Positions 17,798 through 26,000 of a stretch of 64,000 bases of DNA are shown in pieces. Source of the DNA: Microbacterium proteolyticum. GTDB lineage: Bacteria; Actinomycetota; Actinomycetes; Actinomycetales; Microbacteriaceae. The stretch lies in assembly GCF_014192415.1 (NCBI RefSeq), contig NZ_JACHXY010000001.1, positions 1,240,001 to 1,304,000 on the forward strand, given 5' to 3'. Under the pieces are notes generated by a model. The model was not told the origin of the DNA. It was given only the letters and a program-made list of their open reading frames with translations, and made no database searches. Made by a program: the position numbers and the translations under genes. The stretch's first letter is position 1. Each line of letters starts with the position of its first letter.

Positions 17798-17827
17798 AGG
17801 GCGCCCCCGCCGAAGCGGAGGCGCCCT
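17798..17827. terminator. Hairpin between ramB and the Asp23 operon
   Basis: AGGGCGCC (17798-17805) pairs with GGCGCCCT (17820-17827) around a 14-base loop that can pair further. It sits between two convergent transcripts, right after the stop of the last Asp23-operon gene, and likely ends both. Confidence 0.7.
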
Positions 17828-17842
17828 CTCGTGTATGACAGG

Positions 17843-18745
17843 TCAGGGGCGAGGACGGTCGTCTTCCACGACCGACTGCACGCTGTCCACCGCCGGCGTC
17901 TTGTCGTCGGTGCGCACCTCGTCGGCGGCGATCGCGATGTCGACCGCGGCGTCCTCGAGAGCCTCGGCGACCACATCGCGCACGTCCCCACGGTCATCGG
18001 CGGGCACGTCCGTCGCGGGGTGTGCGGGCTCGAGGCCCTCCGTCACGCGATCCGCCGCGTCGATGTCCGCCCGGGAGTCGGCGGCGGCGACACGTTCGCG
18101 GGCCGCCTTCACCGTCTCGTCGACGGCGGCGGCCGCACCCGCGGCGACGTCCTTCGTCTTCGACAGGGCGACGTCGACGGTCTCCGACGCACTGGCCGCA
18201 AGGTCTTTCGACCGCGCCACCGCGTCGTCCATCGCAGCCGAGGCGCCGGCCGCGACGTCCTTCGACTTCGCCTTCATGTCGTCGACCGCCACCGAGGCAC
18301 GGGCCACTGCGGCATCCGTCTTCTCCTTCGCGGCTCCCGCGGCATCACGAGCGCGGGCCGCGACGGCATCCGCCCGCTCCTCCGCCTCGTCGACGACGTC
18401 GCGGTCGAACGGGCCGAACACGCCGGTCACCACGACGTTCACGTCGACGGTGCCGCGCCCGAGGGGCGTGAGAGCGCTGCGAACCGCGGTGCGCACGGCG
18501 TCGGAGACCTCGTGCAGCTTGTGCGGATAGTCGACGACGAGCGAAACGGTCGCGGTGACCGAGTCGGCGCGATCCGTGTCGATCTTCACGCCGGGGACGA
18601 CGCTGGTGAGGCCGACGCGCTCACGCACGGCGTCGGACGCACGGCCCAGCAGGCTGCCGAGCGCGTGCACGCCCGGGACGGCACGCGCAGCCGTCGCGGC
18701 GAGGCCTGCCGCATCGTCCAGAGCGGGAAGGTCGGTGGTTGTCAT
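17843..18745 (-). CDS. Asp23-domain protein with long Ala/Lys/Asp repeat tail
   Basis: 300 residues. The first ~115 residues form an Asp23/Gls24-like domain (GVHALGSLLGRASDAVRERVG, VPGVKIDTDRADSVTATVSLVVDY, VNVVVTG). From about 120 to 220 follows a helical, apolipoprotein-like repeat with recurring VAAGAS/KSKD/AVARS units, likely a coiled coil, and an acidic tail. Last gene of the operon. Asp23 proteins sit at the inner face of the membrane and are tied to envelope stress. GAGGAG precedes the ATG. The exact role is unknown. Confidence 0.75.
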   Translation of the reverse strand: MTTTDLPALDDAAGLAATAARAVPGVHALGSLLGRASDAVRERVGLTSVVPGVKIDTDRADSVTATVSLVVDYPHKLHEVSDAVRTAVRSALTPLGRGTVDVNVVVTGVFGPFDRDVVDEAEERADAVAARARDAAGAAKEKTDAAVARASVAVDDMKAKSKDVAAGASAAMDDAVARSKDLAASASETVDVALSKTKDVAAGAAAAVDETVKAARERVAAADSRADIDAADRVTEGLEPAHPATDVPADDRGDVRDVVAEALEDAAVDIAIAADEVRTDDKTPAVDSVQSVVEDDRPRP

Positions 18746-18764
18746 GACGTCTCCTCGTGGGGTG

Positions 18765-19352
18765 TCAATGCACGCGGGTGTTGTCGCGCGCGAGTTTGGC
18801 GCGGAGCCCGGTGTGGATGGAGATGTAGGCGCGGAGGTTCTGTCCGGTAAGGGCGGCGAGGTTGGTGACGAGGGTGTCCACGTGCTCGGCGACCTGGCGG
18901 GGTGAGGTGTTCTGGCGCGGGGTGACGGCGACGTGCAGCACCGACTCCCGGTTAATCTCGCCCGCAGTGACGCGGGAGGACAGGATCTCGTCGCGCTCGG
19001 CGAGGGCGTTCTTCAGCGCCTCCGAGGCGAAGCCGTCGGAGACCGTGATGCGGCCCTCGGCGCCTGCGCTGCCGGTGGACTGCAGGGGCGCGTGACGACG
19101 ACCGCGGACGGCCGACGACGCGATGACGATGAGGATGATCGCCAGCACCACGAAGGCGGCGACGGCACCCCAGCCGGCGGACTCGCGTCCGAGCGACTCG
19201 AGCCATCCCTGGAAACCGCCCATGACGGACGTCCAGGTGTCGGTCCCACCGGGCAGGAGGCCCACGGCGAGCGCGAGGGCGCCCGCGGCCAGCAGCACGA
19301 CGGCGAACAGGAAGAGGACGAAGCGGTTCAGACCGCGACGCGTCGCATTCAT
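18765..19352 (-). CDS. amaP: AmaP-like alkaline-shock membrane anchor protein
   Basis: 195 residues. Two membrane helices (about 11-33 and 61-80) followed by a soluble domain with the pattern ITVSDGFASEALKNALAERDEIL and a Val-rich strand typical of AmaP-type proteins. AmaP anchors Asp23 proteins to the membrane in Staphylococcus. The ATG overlaps the stop of the preceding gene (ATGA). The assignment rests on layout and operon context as well as sequence. Confidence 0.7.
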   Translation of the reverse strand: MNATRRGLNRFVLFLFAVVLLAAGALALAVGLLPGGTDTWTSVMGGFQGWLESLGRESAGWGAVAAFVVLAIILIVIASSAVRGRRHAPLQSTGSAGAEGRITVSDGFASEALKNALAERDEILSSRVTAGEINRESVLHVAVTPRQNTSPRQVAEHVDTLVTNLAALTGQNLRAYISIHTGLRAKLARDNTRVH

Positions 19353-19930
19353 CGGGACTCCTTGGTGTCAGGACGCTCGACGCGCACGTGGGAGCGCACG
19401 GCGGGCGTCAACTTGTAGGCGGCGATCTCCTCGTCGACGATGTGGCGCAGCTGCGCCTCGTCGACCGGGATGCCGACCGGCGGACGCACGGTGACGTCGA
19501 CCGAGCGGTGGGCGACGCCCACCACGATGTCGTCGCGCGCGATGCCGGACTCGTTGCTGAGGTGCTGGGCGATGGCGGATGCCACGACGCCGTTATCGAC
19601 GACGACGGCGCGCTCTCCCCACTCCATCTCGTGGCGCGAGAGTCGGCCGGGCTTGAGGGCCAGGATGAGCACGAGCAGGCCGAGGACGGCCAGCACGACG
19701 CCGCCGACGATGAACGCGACGGGCATCAGGGCCGTGGGAGCTGCGACGACGGCATTCAGAGCTTCGCCGGGGGCGACCAGCAGCGGCTGCGCGCCGACGA
19801 GGTTCAGGATGATCTCGACCGCGGCGTACGCCAGGACGAGCAGGAGCAGGACGACCACGACGAGCATGGCCACGGTGCGGGGCGAGTGGGTCTCGCGGCG
19901 CACGACGGTGCGGAGCACGGCGTCAGTCAT
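19349..19930 (-). CDS. Membrane protein of the DUF6286 type in the Asp23 operon
   Basis: 193 residues from the ATG at 19930; a GTG one codon upstream (19933) is equally possible. Two membrane helices (about 20-42 and 68-92), then a soluble domain (VVVDNGVVASAIAQHLS, GVAHRSVDVTVRPPVG). I recall this layout as DUF6286, found in actinobacterial Asp23 clusters. Start and stop codons overlap those of both neighbours. The function is unknown. Confidence 0.65.
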   Translation of the reverse strand: MTDAVLRTVVRRETHSPRTVAMLVVVVLLLLVLAYAAVEIILNLVGAQPLLVAPGEALNAVVAAPTALMPVAFIVGGVVLAVLGLLVLILALKPGRLSRHEMEWGERAVVVDNGVVASAIAQHLSNESGIARDDIVVGVAHRSVDVTVRPPVGIPVDEAQLRHIVDEEIAAYKLTPAVRSHVRVERPDTKESR

Positions 19931-20319
19931 CACAGCACTCGCTTTCGCTGGGGGGCGGAGGCGCCCGAGATGGTCAGGTCGACGCGCGAGATCTCGCGGC
20001 CGAACAGCCGGGTCAAGCGCGAACGCAGTTCGCTCTGGGCCGCGCGGGCCGCTTCGAGCACGGGGGTCGCGCGGCGCACGGCCTCGGTGTCGTCGAGACG
20101 CGGTACCGGGAACGGCGAGGTCACACGCACCGCGGCGGTGTCGCGGGCCGAGACGATCTCGACGTGGACGTTCTTGGCATCCACTCCGATCACGTCGGCG
20201 GCGGCCCGTTCAGCCGTCTTCTGCAGCACGCGGTCCGCGATGTGCACGCGGCCGGCGGGGAGGCCGGGGCCGGCAACCGTGCGGTTGCCGGCCCCGGGGG
20301 AAGCGGTGACGGTGGTCAC
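19930..20319 (-). CDS. Small Asp23-operon protein, unrecognised
   Basis: 129 residues, GTG start overlapping the upstream stop (GTGA). No membrane segment. The part HIADRVLQKTAERAAADVIGVDAK followed by a Val-rich strand and a long helix (RRATPVLEAARAAQSELRSRL) faintly resembles a half Asp23 domain. The first codons contain the strong hairpin at 20264-20297. Its place inside the operon implies a role with the Asp23 proteins. Confidence 0.6.
   Translation of the reverse strand: MTTVTASPGAGNRTVAGPGLPAGRVHIADRVLQKTAERAAADVIGVDAKNVHVEIVSARDTAAVRVTSPFPVPRLDDTEAVRRATPVLEAARAAQSELRSRLTRLFGREISRVDLTISGASAPQRKRVL
20264..20297. other. Perfect 15-bp hairpin inside the Asp23 operon
   Basis: CCGGGGCCGGCAACC (20264-20278), four-base loop GTGC, then GGTTGCCGGCCCCGG (20283-20297). 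It lies within the first 20 codons of the gene at 19930-20319, in the middle of the operon. Such a stem in the mRNA could limit ribosome entry or set an RNA processing point. Confidence 0.8.
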
Positions 20320-20504
20320 GATGTGCTCCGACCCTTGAAGGCGTTGACGATGTTGCCGAAGTCGAGTTCACCCGCCGTGACGCGGGCGACGACGACGCCG
20401 ATCGCCATGAAGAGGACGACGAGGATGAATCCCCAGAATCCGAAGATCAGGGCACTGAGGGCCAGGACGAGCCCGACCAGGGCGCCCTTCGTCGTGGCGG
20501 TCAC
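20316..20504 (-). CDS. DUF2273 small integral membrane protein
   Basis: 62 residues with two membrane helices (about 7-24 and 26-43), ending in a short basic tail (NAFKGRSTS). This is the layout of DUF2273 proteins, which accompany Asp23 genes. GTG start overlapping the stop of the upstream asp23 gene (GTGA). Confidence 0.8.
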   Translation of the reverse strand: MTATTKGALVGLVLALSALIFGFWGFILVVLFMAIGVVVARVTAGELDFGNIVNAFKGRSTS

Positions 20505-20983
20505 TGGACGCGCTTTTCGTTGCTGTCGTCGTCGTTGTTGTCGTCGCCCGGGATGTGGACGTCGTTCACATCGACGTTGACCTCGACGACCTCGAGGCCC
20601 ACGAGACGGTTGATGGCACCGGCGACGCGGCCGCGCACCTGGTCGGCGACCTCCTGGATGGGAGCGCCGTACTCGACGACGATGGTGATGTCGGCGGCGG
20701 CCTGGGTCTCGCCGACCTCGACCTTGACGCCCTGCGTCAGATCGGTCGCGTTGATCGCGTCTCGGATCGCACCGAGGGCACGGGCTCCGCCGCCACCCAG
20801 CGCGTACACACCGGCGACCTCGCGAGCGGCGATACCGGCGACCTTGGCGACGACACCCTCCGCGATCGTGGTCTTGCCCTCGGTGTGGGCGTCCTGACCG
20901 CGGGCGCCCAGGGGACGGTTCACGCGCGACGCCGCCTGCGGGACGTTCTGCGCGGCAGGGGTGGTGGAGACGTTCTCAGCCAT
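20501..20983 (-). CDS. Asp23/Gls24 family envelope stress protein
   Basis: 160 residues. The classical Asp23 pattern is seen: GKTTIAEGVVAKVAGIAAREVAGVYALGG (in parts), VEVGETQAAADITIVVEYG, APIQEVADQVRGRVAGAINRLVGLEVVEVNVDVNDVHI. An acidic Asp/Asn tail follows. It is the first gene of a six-gene operon in which each gene overlaps or nearly touches the next. GAAAGG precedes the ATG. Asp23 proteins are abundant and membrane-associated under alkaline or envelope stress. Confidence 0.92.
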   Translation of the reverse strand: MAENVSTTPAAQNVPQAASRVNRPLGARGQDAHTEGKTTIAEGVVAKVAGIAAREVAGVYALGGGGARALGAIRDAINATDLTQGVKVEVGETQAAADITIVVEYGAPIQEVADQVRGRVAGAINRLVGLEVVEVNVDVNDVHIPGDDNNDDDSNEKRVQ

Positions 20984-21201
20984 GTCGGTGCCTTTCAGAG
21001 TTCGTGACCCGGAAGCTCCGGGGTAGGTGTTCCGACCTACATGACTAAGACGTACCGGGTCGGGTAAACGTCACGCCGCGCTTGAAAAATCTTGCGAGAT
21101 CTGTATTCGGACGAATAAGGATGGCCGTACACGCCTCCTCCCCCACCCCCGGGCGTACGCTTCCCCCATGCCCTCCTCCCCTTCCGTGCACCGCCGCTGA
21201 C

Positions 21202-22080
21202 ATGGGTCGCCTCACCACCTCGCGGCGCGTCACGCGCATCACCCTCGAGGGCGTGAACCGCCAGCGACCGGATGCCATCGCGGTGGAGGAACCGCTCGAG
21301 ATCCGCGTCGCGGGTTCGCCCCTGTCGGTGACCATGCGCACCCCCGGGCACGATGTGGAGCTGGCCGCCGGCTTCCTCGTGTCGGAGGGCGTGATTAGCC
21401 GCGGCGACCAGTTCGCCCGCGCGATCCACTGCGGGGGCCCGGGCACGGGCGGTGCCGACGGCAACACCTACAACGTGCTCGACCTCACGCTCGCACCGGG
21501 GGTCGCCCTTCCCTCCACCGACATCACCCGGTCCTTCTACACGACGAGCTCGTGCGGGGTGTGCGGCACGGCATCCATCGACGCTGTGGAGAAGGTGTCC
21601 TCCTACGACGTGGCCTCCGACGGCATCCAGGTGTCGGCTCACCAGGTCGCGTCCTTCCCCGATCGCCTGCGCGAAGAGCAGAAGACCTTCGACAAGACCG
21701 GGGGGCTGCACGGCGCCGCCCTCTTCGACGTCGCGACCGGGGAGCTGCTCGTCGCCCGCGAAGACGTGGGTCGCCACAACGCCGTCGACAAGGTGGTGGG
21801 GTGGGCGCTGCTGAACGACCGACTCCCCCTGCGGGGAACCGTGCTGCAGGTCTCGGGCCGCGTGAGCTTCGAGCTCGTGCAGAAGGCCGTGATGGCCGGC
21901 ATACCCGTGCTCTCCGCGGTGTCGGCGCCGTCGTCGCTGGCGATCGAGCTCGCCGAGCGGGCGGGCCTGACGTTGGCCGCCTTCGTCCGCGGCACGAGCA
22001 TGAATCTGTACACACGGGCGGATCGCATCGTCGCGCCGTCCACAACCCCCGCGGAGCACGAGACCGCGAGCGTACGCTGA
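21202..22080 (+). CDS. fdhD: FdhD sulfurtransferase for formate dehydrogenase maturation
   Basis: 292 residues. The CxxC pair is Cys118/Cys121 in TTSSCGVCGTAS. Other FdhD motifs are VEEPLEIRVAG, TPGHDVELAAGFL, GLHGAALFD, ARVGRHNAVDK-like REDVGRHNAVDKVVG and SGRVSFELVQK. FdhD carries sulfur from a cysteine desulfurase to the Mo-bis-MGD cofactor. It lies 46 bases upstream of the molybdo-oxidoreductase gene it probably serves. The ATG at 21202 was chosen because the conserved domain begins soon after it. Confidence 0.95.
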   Translation: MGRLTTSRRVTRITLEGVNRQRPDAIAVEEPLEIRVAGSPLSVTMRTPGHDVELAAGFLVSEGVISRGDQFARAIHCGGPGTGGADGNTYNVLDLTLAPGVALPSTDITRSFYTTSSCGVCGTASIDAVEKVSSYDVASDGIQVSAHQVASFPDRLREEQKTFDKTGGLHGAALFDVATGELLVAREDVGRHNAVDKVVGWALLNDRLPLRGTVLQVSGRVSFELVQKAVMAGIPVLSAVSAPSSLAIELAERAGLTLAAFVRGTSMNLYTRADRIVAPSTTPAEHETASVR

Positions 22081-22126
22081 CGACCGGATGCCACGAGCGC
22101 GGCGTCATGACCACCGGAGGGTCGAC

Positions 22127-24448
22127 ATGGGTGAGTCCTTTGGACTGATGACCGAGAAGCCACGTCAGGGAGGCCTCGGGCCGCAGGTCGACGGGGAGTG
22201 GTCGAGCACGGGTGCCTACGAGCACCCCGCCGCCGGGTGGGGCGCCGCCGTGACCGTCGGAAAGGTGCTGCTCGAACAGCGGCAACCCGTCGCCGGCACC
22301 AAGGCGATGTTCACGATGAACCACCCGAAGAGCGGGTTCGACTGCCCCGGCTGCGCGTGGCCCGACGACAAGGGCGTCGCCCTCGACATCTGCGAGAACG
22401 GCATCAAGCACGTCACGTGGGAGATGACGCACAAGCGGGTCGGCAAGGAGTTCTTCGCCGAGCACTCGGTGACGGAGCTATCGCAGTGGAGCGACTTCGA
22501 GCTCGAAGACGCCGGGCGCCTCGTCGGTCCGATGGCGTACGACGCCGAGACCGACCACTACGTGCCGATCTCGTGGAACGACGCCTTCCGCATGATCGCG
22601 CGCCATCTCACGGCGCTCGATTCCCCCGACCAGGCGGCGTTCTACACCTCTGGTCGCCTCAGCAACGAGGCATCGTTCCTCTACCAGCTGTTCGCCCGCG
22701 AGCTCGGGACGAACAACCTCCCCGACTGCTCGAACATGTGCCACGAGGGCTCGGGCCGCGGGCTGACGGCATCCCTCGCCACGGGCAAGGGCACCGCCGA
22801 CCTCGAGGACTGGGCGTCGTGCGACGCGCTGTTCGTGCTGGGCGTCAACGCCGCCTCGAACGCCCCGCGCATGCTCACGAGCCTCGCCGAGGCCATCGAC
22901 CGGGGCGCGCAGGTCGTGCACGTCAATCCTCTGCGCGAGGTGGCGGGCACTCGAACGATCGTTCCGCACGAGATCCTCGACATGGCGACGTTCCACAGCA
23001 CCCCGACCAGCACGATGAACCTGCAGGTGCGCCCGGGCGGCGACCTCGCGCTCGTGCGCGGCATGGCGAAGGTCGTGTTCGAGGCGTCGGAGACCGATCC
23101 GACCGCCCTCGACCGGGCTTTCCTCGACGAGTACACGACGGGTCTCGACGAGTACCGCACGATGGTCGAGGCCACCCCGTGGCCGAAGCTGGTCGAGCAG
23201 GCCGGTCTCACCGAGGCCGAGATCCGCGCAGCCGCCGCCGTGTACCTCGCATCCGAGCGCTGCGTCATCAGCTGGTGCCTCGGCGTGAGCCAGCACCAGC
23301 ACGGTGTCGACACCGTGCGCGAGATCGTCAACCTGCTGCTGTTGCGGGGGAACGTGGGGCGGAAGGGCACGGGTCCCTCACCGGTCCGCGGCCACAGCAA
23401 CGTGCAGGGCAACCGCACGTGCGGCATCAACCACAAGCCCACCTCGACCTGGCTCGCGAAGCTCGACGAGGTCTGCGGCATCACCTCGCCCCGCGAGCCC
23501 GGGCTCGACACCGTGCACACGGTGGCGGCGCTGCACCGTGGCGACCTCAAGGTGTTCCTCGGCATGGGCGGCAACTTCGTGCGAGCCGCTCCCGACACCA
23601 CGCTCACCGCCGAGGGCATGGGCCGCTGCGAGCTGACCGCGCACGTCAGCACCAAGCTCAACCGCAGCCACCTCACCCACGGCAAAGAGGCGCTGATCCT
23701 TCCGTGCCTCGGGCGCACCGAACGCGACGTGCAGGAGGCCGGACCCCAGTCGATTTCGACCGAGGATGCCATGAGTTCGGTCATGCTGTCGCTCGGCTCC
23801 CGCAAGCCGGCATCGCCGCACCTGCTCAGTGAGCCCGAGATCATCGCGCGCATCGCCCGCGCGACGATGCCCGAATCGGCCACGCCGTGGGAGTGGTACG
23901 TCGGCGACTACGACCGCATCCGCGACACCATGGCGAAGGTCCTGCCCGGTTTCGAGGGCTTCAACGAGCTCGTTCGCCAGCATTACGGATTCCGTGTTCC
24001 GCAGCCCGCCCGCGAGCGCGACTTCCAAACGCCGTCGGGCAGGGCGGAGTTCTCGGATGCCGAGCTGCCGAACGTCATCCCCGAAGAGGCCGACGTGCTG
24101 GTGCTGCAGACCATGCGCTCGCACGACCAGTGGAACACCACGATCTACTCGGCCGACGACCGCTACCGGGGTGTGCGCAACATCCGCGAGTTGGTGTTCA
24201 TGAACCGGCGCGACATGAAGGAGCGCGGCATCGCCGAGGGCGACCTGGTCGACATCGTCGCCACCTCGCGCGACGGCTCGGTGCGCAGCGTCACGGCCTT
24301 CCGTGCGCTGCAGTACGACACCCCGCGCGGCAGCGCCGCCGGGTACTTCCCCGAGATGAACGTGCTGCTCGGACCCGACGACTACAGCCGCCAGAGCGAC
24401 CAGCCGCTGATGAAGGACATCCGGGTGCGCATCGCCAAGACCGCCTGA
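22127..24448 (+). CDS. FdhF/YdeP-family molybdopterin oxidoreductase
   Basis: 773 residues. The family start is FDCPGCAWPD instead of a full four-Cys iron-sulfur motif. Then come WNDAFRMIARHL, FYTSGRLSNEASFLYQLFAR, NLPDCSNMCHEGSG, and the cofactor-binding segment RGHSNVQGNRTCGI. The C-terminal domain holds MRSHDQWNTTIYSADDRYRG. This is the alpha-subunit-like YdeP group, cytoplasmic, related to formate dehydrogenase H; the real substrate is uncertain. GGAGG is six bases before the ATG. No beta or gamma subunit genes are adjacent. It depends on fdhD, moeA and mobA, all in this window. Confidence 0.92.
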   Translation: MGESFGLMTEKPRQGGLGPQVDGEWSSTGAYEHPAAGWGAAVTVGKVLLEQRQPVAGTKAMFTMNHPKSGFDCPGCAWPDDKGVALDICENGIKHVTWEMTHKRVGKEFFAEHSVTELSQWSDFELEDAGRLVGPMAYDAETDHYVPISWNDAFRMIARHLTALDSPDQAAFYTSGRLSNEASFLYQLFARELGTNNLPDCSNMCHEGSGRGLTASLATGKGTADLEDWASCDALFVLGVNAASNAPRMLTSLAEAIDRGAQVVHVNPLREVAGTRTIVPHEILDMATFHSTPTSTMNLQVRPGGDLALVRGMAKVVFEASETDPTALDRAFLDEYTTGLDEYRTMVEATPWPKLVEQAGLTEAEIRAAAAVYLASERCVISWCLGVSQHQHGVDTVREIVNLLLLRGNVGRKGTGPSPVRGHSNVQGNRTCGINHKPTSTWLAKLDEVCGITSPREPGLDTVHTVAALHRGDLKVFLGMGGNFVRAAPDTTLTAEGMGRCELTAHVSTKLNRSHLTHGKEALILPCLGRTERDVQEAGPQSISTEDAMSSVMLSLGSRKPASPHLLSEPEIIARIARATMPESATPWEWYVGDYDRIRDTMAKVLPGFEGFNELVRQHYGFRVPQPARERDFQTPSGRAEFSDAELPNVIPEEADVLVLQTMRSHDQWNTTIYSADDRYRGVRNIRELVFMNRRDMKERGIAEGDLVDIVATSRDGSVRSVTAFRALQYDTPRGSAAGYFPEMNVLLGPDDYSRQSDQPLMKDIRVRIAKTA

Positions 24449-24668
24449 TCCGCCGCGATCGAGTCGGCGGGCGACGCCGTGGTGGCCTCGGGTGGCGGGG
24501 GGACGCTACGGTGATCCCGAGCAGAGGTCCGCGATGCGCGCACCCCGCCATCGCGGCCTCGGCGTCCGTTGTCGACGAGCACCCCGATCGATGCCGGCGC
24601 GCTCGGCACCCGGACCGTCACGGCCGATCCCGGAGAGTCGAGCACCGACCGATCGAAGGGACATGAAC

Positions 24669-25946
24669 ATGGCCGCGTGGCGTATCCGCGACTACCACGA
24701 CGACGACGTCGACGACATCCTCCGCCTCTGGGAGACGGTCACCGCCGACGGCACCGAACCGGTGTACAGCCTCTCCGAGGTCCTCGCCTCCTGCGCGAAA
24801 GACGTCGCGGTCGTCGCGGTGTCGGGCGAGCGGGTGGTGGGGGCGGCCGTCGGCCGCGCAGCCCACGCGCAGGGCTGGGTGGTGTTCCTCGCCACGACGG
24901 AGCACCTGCGTGCCAGCGGACTGGGCGCGGCGCTGCTCGGCGCGCTCGAAGCGCGCATGGCGCCGCACGGCATCAGCAAGCTCTCGGCCCTCGTTCCCAC
25001 GGGCGAGACCCCGGTCGACGCCCTCCTCTCGCAGGGCTTCGCACCCCTTCACGACCTGCGGTATTTCGAGCGCCACATCCCGGTCCAGCGCGAGGAGTTG
25101 AAGTTGCTCGCCGAACTCGGTGGCCGCGTCCTCCCGCGGGGACTGTGGGATGCCGTGGGCGGGATGACCGCCGAGAAGAACCTGCTCGAGCGCCGCGTGG
25201 TCATGCCCCTGGCCCATACCGAGCTCGCCGACCGCTTCGGGGTGGTGCCGCCACGCGCGATCGTGCTGTTCGGTCCGCCCGGGACCGGCAAGACGACGTT
25301 CGCGAAGGCGATCGCGTCGCGTCTTGAGTGGTCGTTCGTCGAGGTGTTCCCCTCCCGACTCGCGGGTGCGCCCGAGGGGCTGGCCGGGGCCCTGCGGTCC
25401 ACCTTCGCCGCGATCGCCGAGCTCGAGCACGCCGTCGTCTTCATCGACGAGGTGGAGGAGATCGCCTCGCATCGCCAGGGCGAGCCCCCGTCGCCGACGC
25501 AGGGCGTCACCAACGAGCTGTTGAAGATCATCCCGGCCTTCCGAGAGCAACCCGGGCGCATCCTCATCTGCGCGACCAACTTCATCCGCTCCCTGGATGC
25601 CGCGTTCCTGCGCCACGGCCGGTTCGACTACGTCATCCCCATCGGCCTCCCCGACGAGCAGGCGCGCACGGCGATCTGGCAGCGCTACGTGCCCGAGAGC
25701 GCGGTCGACATCGACATCGCCGATCTCGTGGCGATGAGCGAGGGATTCTCGCCTGCGGACGTCGAGTTCGCGGCCCGGCAGGCCTCGCAGTCGGCCCTGG
25801 AGTCGGCTGTGGATGCCGGTGCGCCCGACCCCGCGGGGCCGTATATGTCCGACTACACCGCGGCGATCGCCCGGACGCGGGCGACGGTGTCGCCTGAAGC
25901 CGTCGCGGAGTTCCTGGAGGACATCACCACCGTCGGGCGGGTGTGA
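24669..25946 (+). CDS. GNAT acetyltransferase fused to an AAA+ ATPase
   Basis: 425 residues. The N-terminal ~140 residues are a GNAT domain (IRDYHDDDVDDILRLWETV, VVGAAVGRAA, TEHLRASGLGAALLGALEARM for the acetyl-CoA loop). From about 165 follows an AAA+ domain of the CDC48/FtsH-like class: Walker A GPPGTGKT (202-209), Walker B VVFIDEVEE (Asp260-Glu261), sensor ICATNFIRSLDAAFLRHGRFD with an arginine-finger-like RHGRFD, and a C-terminal helical lid. The two are in one frame with no stop. The ATG at 24669 has AAGGG eight bases upstream. I know no function for this architecture; substrate remodelling plus acetylation is a guess. Confidence 0.85.
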   Translation: MAAWRIRDYHDDDVDDILRLWETVTADGTEPVYSLSEVLASCAKDVAVVAVSGERVVGAAVGRAAHAQGWVVFLATTEHLRASGLGAALLGALEARMAPHGISKLSALVPTGETPVDALLSQGFAPLHDLRYFERHIPVQREELKLLAELGGRVLPRGLWDAVGGMTAEKNLLERRVVMPLAHTELADRFGVVPPRAIVLFGPPGTGKTTFAKAIASRLEWSFVEVFPSRLAGAPEGLAGALRSTFAAIAELEHAVVFIDEVEEIASHRQGEPPSPTQGVTNELLKIIPAFREQPGRILICATNFIRSLDAAFLRHGRFDYVIPIGLPDEQARTAIWQRYVPESAVDIDIADLVAMSEGFSPADVEFAARQASQSALESAVDAGAPDPAGPYMSDYTAAIARTRATVSPEAVAEFLEDITTVGRV

Positions 25947-26000
25947 GGCCACCCGACCGCAGGGTCGGATGCGGCGAACGCGCGCGCCCGGTCGGGTGAG

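Noticed and set aside
24450..24470. Terminator after the FdhF/YdeP gene
   Set aside because: Only a 6-bp CCGCCG/CGGCGG stem is seen, too weak at this GC content.
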